A stretch of DNA of 35,081 nucleotides. Origin: a virus. Below are positions 32,058 through 35,081 of the stretch, one piece after another. The stretch's first letter is position 1. Every line of letters starts with the position of its first letter. The stretch is from IMG/VR virus record IMGVR_UViG_3300037558_003022, positions 1 through 35,081 of that record. The stretch is one strand, 5' to 3'. Below the pieces are notes generated by a model. The model ran no database searches and was not told the origin of the DNA. It was given only the letters and a program-made list of their open reading frames with translations. Position numbers and translations under genes: made by a program.

Positions 32058-32458
32058 GCGTCACCTCCACGGTCGGGGCTTGACGCCCCGACCGCTTCGG
32101 TCATCCTGCCCTCGTCACAAGCCGCAGGAGATTTGCTATGAAGTCCTTGGCCGACCGCATCATGGCGCTCGAATACTACGTCTTGGCGCTCACTCTTGCC
32201 GCCGAGAATGCAACGCCAGGCACGGCCGATCGCATCGCGGCCCAAGCGCATCAATTTGCGGATAAGCTGAGCGACCCGTTTCCCGGTGCTGCGCGGGAAT
32301 TGCGGGGCCTTGCCGATTCCTACACTGGTGGGCTTGGACTGCCCGCCAATGAGTGAACCCGCCTGGGCTGCCTTCAGTGACATGCGATAGGCAACAACGC
32401 GCCGCGCCACTTCTTCGCCAGACATCGAAGTCAGGTCTATGCGCCGGTGGCTGCTCAT
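32054..32458 (-). CDS. Hypothetical early protein, mostly antisense to a rightward gene
   Basis: Frame of 134 codons with an ATGA overlap at both ends, which supports translation in the leftward operon. Only the first 35 residues or so (MSSHRRIDLTSMSGEEVARR) look like ordinary protein. The remainder overlaps 32138-32356 on the other strand, in the aligned codon phase that often keeps antisense frames open in GC-rich DNA. The gene may be real, or only its start may be a relic of a duplication. No family recognised. Confidence 0.35.
   Translation of the reverse strand: MSSHRRIDLTSMSGEEVARRVVAYRMSLKAAQAGSLIGGQSKPTSVGIGKAPQFPRSTGKRVAQLIRKLMRLGRDAIGRAWRCILGGKSERQDVVFERHDAVGQGLHSKSPAACDEGRMTEAVGASSPDRGGDA
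32070..32094. repeat. Perfect 10-base hairpin before the ParB-like gene
   Basis: CGGTCGGGGC (32070-32079) pairs exactly with GCCCCGACCG (32085-32094) around TTGAC. On the leftward transcript it ends just before TGGAGGTGA, the ribosome site of the ParB-like gene. On the rightward strand it would lie in the leader of the 32138-32356 gene. No T-run follows. Confidence 0.65.
32138..32356 (+). CDS. Rightward small protein, paralogue of 32542-32808
   Basis: Protein of 72 residues, helical, ending GLGLPANE. A strong ribosome site (GCAGGAGA, 6 bases before the ATG) supports it. The other rightward gene ends HLGLPAND, and both share DR-(I/M), an AAE-x2-(T/A)PG segment and this C-terminus. Base differences within LGLPAN are in third codon positions on this strand, which favours coding here over the opposite strand. 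No family recognised. Confidence 0.68.
   Translation: MKSLADRIMALEYYVLALTLAAENATPGTADRIAAQAHQFADKLSDPFPGAARELRGLADSYTGGLGLPANE
32446..32458. repeat. Direct repeat copy 2 at a start codon
   Basis: Exact copy of 32045-32057. Flanking GAGGT ribosome-site sequence is also shared with small differences (GAGGTagCGaa against GAGGTgaCGc). Confidence 0.6.
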
Positions 32459-33123
32459 TTCGCTACCTCACTTAGACAGTGACCGGCTTCTGCAGTGCGC
32501 TTAGCCTGCTCCCCATCGTCAACGGATACGGAGCGCGAACAGTGACCATGACCACCGAAGACCGCATGCGGATGTTCGAAAATCGCCTTGGCTATCTGGA
32601 AGCCAGACTGTCTTCCCTGCGCCACATCGCCATCGCCCATATTCGCGCCGCGGAAGAAAGTGCGCCAGGCGTCGCGAAGCGAACTTTCGCCACGGCAAAA
32701 CGCCAACATGCCTTCGAAGCGGCGGAAAATGCGCCGGGTGACGAAGGCATTCTCGATGCGATGATCGATGAGATCGATCAGCATCTCGGCCTGCCCGCGA
32801 ACGACTGATGCTCGCGCATCTGCCTCGATATCGCGCGCCTCGCGCTCTGCTTCGTCGATCAGCGCCTGCGCCTCGGCGCGGCGTTGCTCTCGCCGTTCGG
32901 CCAGCCCACCATCATCGATCAGCTCGACATGGCACAGCAGCTTGCCTTTCAGCGATAGGACGGCGGCGCGCTGGTGCGGCGCATGGGCCACGCACACCGC
33001 CACGATGCGGTTCGCATACCTGGTCGCCTCATCTGACCAGTATCGGAGGCCAAAGACCTCGATCTGTCCTTCTGCATCGATCCCGACCGGGGCCACGCGA
33101 ACGGCATCATGCGGATGCGTCAT
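32455..33123 (-). CDS. MuA C-terminal barrel-like early protein
   Basis: Frame of 222 codons with ATGA overlaps at both ends. Residues 18-70 (GQIEVFGLRYWSDEATRY and following) resemble the beta-barrel of this phage's own transposase (GEIALFGNRYWSTE). Residues 74-105 are a Glu/Ala/Arg-rich helix. After residue 105 it overlaps the rightward gene 32542-32808 and looks less like real protein. Function unknown; it may bind transposase or DNA. Confidence 0.6.
   Translation of the reverse strand: MTHPHDAVRVAPVGIDAEGQIEVFGLRYWSDEATRYANRIVAVCVAHAPHQRAAVLSLKGKLLCHVELIDDGGLAERREQRRAEAQALIDEAEREARDIEADARASVVRGQAEMLIDLIDHRIENAFVTRRIFRRFEGMLAFCRGESSLRDAWRTFFRGANMGDGDVAQGRQSGFQIAKAIFEHPHAVFGGHGHCSRSVSVDDGEQAKRTAEAGHCLSEVAK
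32542..32808 (+). CDS. Rightward small protein, paralogue of 32138-32356
   Basis: Protein of 88 residues from a GTG at 32542, or 86 residues from the ATG at 32548; GGAG lies 8 bases before the GTG. Helical with AAEESAPG and ends HLGLPAND. It is antisense to the MuA barrel-like gene. Similarity to the other rightward gene in the translated frame supports it. Function unknown. Confidence 0.6.
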   Translation: MTMTTEDRMRMFENRLGYLEARLSSLRHIAIAHIRAAEESAPGVAKRTFATAKRQHAFEAAENAPGDEGILDAMIDEIDQHLGLPAND

Positions 33124-33368
33124 GCCGCCACCGCCTTTCGCGCGCGCCGGCGCTCGTTCTCGGCAGCGATTTGGTCCAACGCAGCGTAGATCTTGGTAAT
33201 CGATGCCATGTTCGCACCGACCGGATCAGGATTTTTTTTGGACCGCTTCCACCGGTAAAATGTCGTGGGGTGAACGCCTGCACGCTGGCAGACGAAACGG
33301 ATCGAGACACGCTCTTCATGCGCCCGATTTTCGATGTCTTCGACGGTGGTTTGCTGGTCCATGGCCAT
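33120..33368 (-). CDS. Ner/Cro-like early regulator
   Basis: Protein of 82 residues, or 80 from a second ATG at 33362. A helix-turn-helix spans about 20-45 (SIRFVCQRAGVHPTTFYRWKR), with a basic C-terminal helix. It is the first leftward gene, opposite the repressor, the place of ner in Mu, where it lowers early and repressor transcription. No ribosome site precedes either ATG, which suggests a short-leader or leaderless message. Next gene starts in an ATGA overlap. Confidence 0.82.
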   Translation of the reverse strand: MAMDQQTTVEDIENRAHEERVSIRFVCQRAGVHPTTFYRWKRSKKNPDPVGANMASITKIYAALDQIAAENERRRARKAVAA

Positions 33369-33447
33369 AGCAATATAGCATTTATGCCATCATGCAATAG
33401 CAAATGTGCAAGGCGATTGCTAAGTTCGCCTTTGCTATCGCATTGAT
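33369..33447. promoter_or_regulatory. Divergent promoter/operator region of repressor and Ner-like gene
   Basis: Compared with its surroundings this 79-base gap is AT-rich. Four TAGCAAW half-sites occur: 33368-33374 and 33398-33404 forward, 33416-33422 and 33431-33437 reversed. The second and fourth sit in larger arms ATGCAATAGCAAA (33392-33404) and TTTGCTATCGCAT (33431-33443), inverted with one mismatch. TATATT at 33372-33377 on the minus strand could be a -10 box. Likely site for repressor and Ner. Confidence 0.72.
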
Positions 33448-34125
33448 ATGGAGGGCCTCGAACGAGACACAGAGCTGCTGCATCGGTTGGCCGAATTCAC
33501 CGGCTTGCGCCCGGCAGCCATCGCACGTGAAGCAGACGTGGCCGTTACGACGATCAACCGGCCATTCAATGGCTCGGCAACGACACGGCTCAGTCAACGC
33601 ACTCTAGAGAAGCTGAAAGAGGCTTTCCCAGGGTTCCCTGGCTGGGAAGATGTACCCATGGCGGCTTCGGATCGTCGGGTGCCTTCTATTCATGCTGACC
33701 GATCGGCTGCGCCAACCGATAGTTTAGCAATTCCGATGCTCGAACTAGGCTATGGGATGGGCGGCACCTTCCTCGACGGCGTCGATCCGGGCGAAGTGAT
33801 CGAACACTTCCCGCGCGCTTTTGTCCGGATGTTCACCAGCGCACCGGAACAGCTGCTGTGCTTCTCGCACGGCATTGGTGACAGCATGTATCCGACCATC
33901 GGTGATCGCGATGTCCTCCTGATCGATCGCAGCCGCGATACGATCAGCGTGAACGATCAGATCTGGGTGCTGTCGGTAGGCGGCATCGGCATGGTAAAGC
34001 GCGTGCGAATGGGTGGGGGGAAGGTCACGCTGCTGTCGGACAACGAGAATGTGCCCGATTACGATCCCGGCGATGATGAGTTGCAGATCATTGGCCGCGT
34101 GGTGGCCGTGGTGCGGCGAATATGA
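33448..34125 (+). CDS. S24-family phage repressor (CI-like)
   Basis: Protein of 225 residues. N-terminal helix-turn-helix about 20-45 (LRPAAIAREADVAVTTINR) and a LexA/CI peptidase domain with Ser146 (GDSMYPT) and Lys184 (GMVKRV). No typical Ala-Gly cleavage pair was seen; YGMGG (102-106) lies where it would be, so self-cleavage is unproven. It should hold the early promoter silent in the lysogen and may be induced by SOS signals. No ribosome site precedes the ATG, as in leaderless CI messages. Four more genes follow with 4-base overlaps. Confidence 0.9.
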   Translation: MEGLERDTELLHRLAEFTGLRPAAIAREADVAVTTINRPFNGSATTRLSQRTLEKLKEAFPGFPGWEDVPMAASDRRVPSIHADRSAAPTDSLAIPMLELGYGMGGTFLDGVDPGEVIEHFPRAFVRMFTSAPEQLLCFSHGIGDSMYPTIGDRDVLLIDRSRDTISVNDQIWVLSVGGIGMVKRVRMGGGKVTLLSDNENVPDYDPGDDELQIIGRVVAVVRRI

Positions 34126-34496
34126 CCGTGAACCGATCAGGAATGTGGCAGCGATTGGCTATTCCTGCTGAGAATCGCAGTAAGGATCTGGCTGATACAA
34201 CGACGACTGGTGTTTCGTCATATGCGCATTATATGAGGCAGCGCTATTCGCAGCTGATTGATGGCAATTTTGTCTGGTGGGTTTTTCGGTACGATTGTGA
34301 TGGATGCGAAGAAAGGTTCGCCGATTTGGACGGCGTTGCCTTGGAACCCTCCCACGCTTTCTGGCGATCTTACTTTCCGCCTCACGGCCCCGGTTGCGGC
34401 TGCTATGTCATTGGCGCTCGATCCGAGGCTGGCATAGATCGAGTAGGTGGAGGGCGCGAGAAGTCCTTACCTAGCTGGGTTCTCGATAGCTTATGA
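34122..34496 (+). CDS. Stand-alone MuF-core protein in the repressor operon
   Basis: Protein of 124 residues. Residues 35-118 align with residues 124-208 of the MuF head protein in this window; about 40 of 86 positions are the same by eye. Shared marks are RY-x-QL, F-x-WWV, DG-x-AL, H-x-FW, PP, GC-x-CYV-x-GARS and RVGG. The portal-binding N-terminus and the nuclease-like tail are absent. Cys59/Cys62 with Cys92/Cys94 could form a metal site. The ATG overlaps the repressor stop (ATGA). GC is about 45-50% against 65-70% for structural genes, so it was acquired separately. It could interfere with heads or ejected MuF of incoming phages, or be a gene relic; function unknown. Confidence 0.75.
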   Translation: MTVNRSGMWQRLAIPAENRSKDLADTTTTGVSSYAHYMRQRYSQLIDGNFVWWVFRYDCDGCEERFADLDGVALEPSHAFWRSYFPPHGPGCGCYVIGARSEAGIDRVGGGREKSLPSWVLDSL

Positions 34497-34783
34497 GATA
34501 TTTTGTCGCTCTATTGATCTTTGTTGGCGGCTGCTCCGACGAACGTTTTTCGTCCTGTCAAGAACTAGAGACCAAGTACCTCTCGCTTGTGTCGGAAGCC
34601 AATCAAACTGCTACCTTTGGTTCGGCGACTACGAATGAAGAGTTAAGGCGTGAGGCCGCTCGGCTCGACGATGATAAACTTAGGGAGCTCGAACTCTCTT
34701 TCTTGGATCTCTCCGACCAATGTGGCGATCGTGCGGCCATGGTCGCACATGGCAAGGCTATTCGTTTGGTGTTCGGAGAATGA
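34493..34783 (+). CDS. Small lipoprotein in the repressor operon
   Basis: Protein of 96 residues starting in an ATGA overlap. MRYFVALLIFVGGC is a short lipoprotein signal with lipobox VGGC and Cys14; Ser follows Cys, so by the usual rule it would go to the outer membrane. The mature 83 residues are helical and acidic (RREAARLDDDKLRELELSF). Low GC as in the preceding gene. Phage lipoproteins expressed in lysogens can block receptors or DNA entry; such a role is an inference. Confidence 0.72.
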   Translation: MRYFVALLIFVGGCSDERFSSCQELETKYLSLVSEANQTATFGSATTNEELRREAARLDDDKLRELELSFLDLSDQCGDRAAMVAHGKAIRLVFGE

Positions 34784-34902
34784 GCTTGCGCGAATGGTCG
34801 GATCGGAATGCCTTGCCGGCTGAAAGGCATGCCATTCAGCGCGAAGCAGTTCTGCTCGGCGCGATCATCGTCCTCGCCACCGTGGCGGGGCTGCTGGCGT
34901 GA
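34780..34902 (+). CDS. Small membrane protein in the repressor operon
   Basis: Protein of 40 residues with an ATGA overlap to the lipoprotein stop. The polar N-terminus (MSLREWSDRNALPAERH) is followed by one C-terminal membrane helix (about 22-40). GC returns to near 60%. No family recognised; it may partner with the lipoprotein across the envelope. Confidence 0.6.
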   Translation: MSLREWSDRNALPAERHAIQREAVLLGAIIVLATVAGLLA

Positions 34903-35081
34903 AAGGCTATTTGTACGTGGCCGATGAAAGCGGCGTCGAGATCGAAGGATCGCGCCGCTATCTCACACGCTGCAGATCTCGCGAAGAATACCAGGCGATC
35001 CTGCGGGATCTGGAAGCCGCGGCCGGCGATGGCTGTACGGTGCTCGACAGTGAACAGGACCGGCGCAGCTCCGCCAACTGA
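34899..35081 (+). CDS. Small soluble protein at the window's right edge
   Basis: Protein of 60 residues from a GTG in a GTGA overlap. It is complete, with its TGA as the last three bases. MKGYLYVADESGVEIEGS suggests beta-strands, then a helix (REEYQAILRDLEAAAG). No family recognised. Operon may continue beyond the window. Confidence 0.55.
   Translation: MKGYLYVADESGVEIEGSRRYLTRCRSREEYQAILRDLEAAAGDGCTVLDSEQDRRSSAN

Noticed and set aside
33448-35081. Toxin-antitoxin pair to explain the repressor-linked genes
   Set aside because: No known toxin or antitoxin motif was found in the small genes; kept as unknown cargo.
1-35081. Gene transfer agent rather than phage
   Set aside because: Tail-tip order is similar, but transposase, B protein, Mor/C, repressor and lysis genes show a complete transposable phage.
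1-35081. tRNA genes, CRISPR arrays and phage att/end sequences
   Set aside because: No cloverleaf, no regular repeat-spacer pattern and no recognisable Mu-like end with flanking duplication was seen; the phage ends are probably outside the window.

Overview
The window is almost all of a Mu-like transposable prophage in a high-GC bacterium, read from its late (tail) end at the left to its early/immunity end at the right. GC is roughly 65-70% in sampled structural lines. Codon usage, frequent GATCG/CGATCG and the gene families suggest an alphaproteobacterium, perhaps a sphingomonad or erythrobacter; this assignment is inference. No host gene, phage terminus, tRNA or CRISPR array was recognised. 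No stretch over 300 bases lacks a gene; the longest gap is about 175 bases (14220-14392).

Bases 1-33368 are nearly all leftward. In transcription order they hold a Ner-like regulator, a MuA C-domain-like protein, a ParB-like protein, an adenine methyltransferase, a free-standing LexA-type DNA-binding domain, several small proteins, the MuA-type DDE transposase (26670-28646) and the MuB-type ATPase (25634-26593). A DnaA domain IV-like protein, GemA and a Mor/C-type activator (23366-23725) follow. The lysis genes are a GH108 muramidase with nested Rz/Rz1 spanins and candidate holins. The head genes are Mu-type: small and large terminase, DUF935 portal, MuF, gpG, protease I with internal scaffold Z, DUF2190 and gpT. 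The tail is siphovirus-like: tube, chaperones G/GT with a -1 frameshift, tape measure and tip proteins, and an SGNH esterase-like protein. No sheath or baseplate genes are seen. Most neighbours overlap by ATGA, GTGA or TGATG.

Bases 33448-35081 run rightward: an S24-type repressor followed by four genes, each joined by a 4-base ATGA/GTGA overlap. The first is a 124-residue stand-alone copy of the MuF core domain, the next a small lipoprotein, then a small membrane protein and a short soluble protein. The MuF-like and lipoprotein genes are much lower in GC (45-50% in sampled lines). This looks like cargo expressed with the repressor in the lysogen and is the best candidate here for an undescribed system, perhaps superinfection exclusion or prophage defence.

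Other points of note are a 29-base dyad element placed 25-26 bases before both the protease and the lysin start codons (candidate late-activator sites), a toxin/nuclease-like C-terminus on the full MuF protein, a canonical GGGAAAC slippery site in the tail chaperone gene, and a pair of paralogous rightward genes lying antisense to the early operon.
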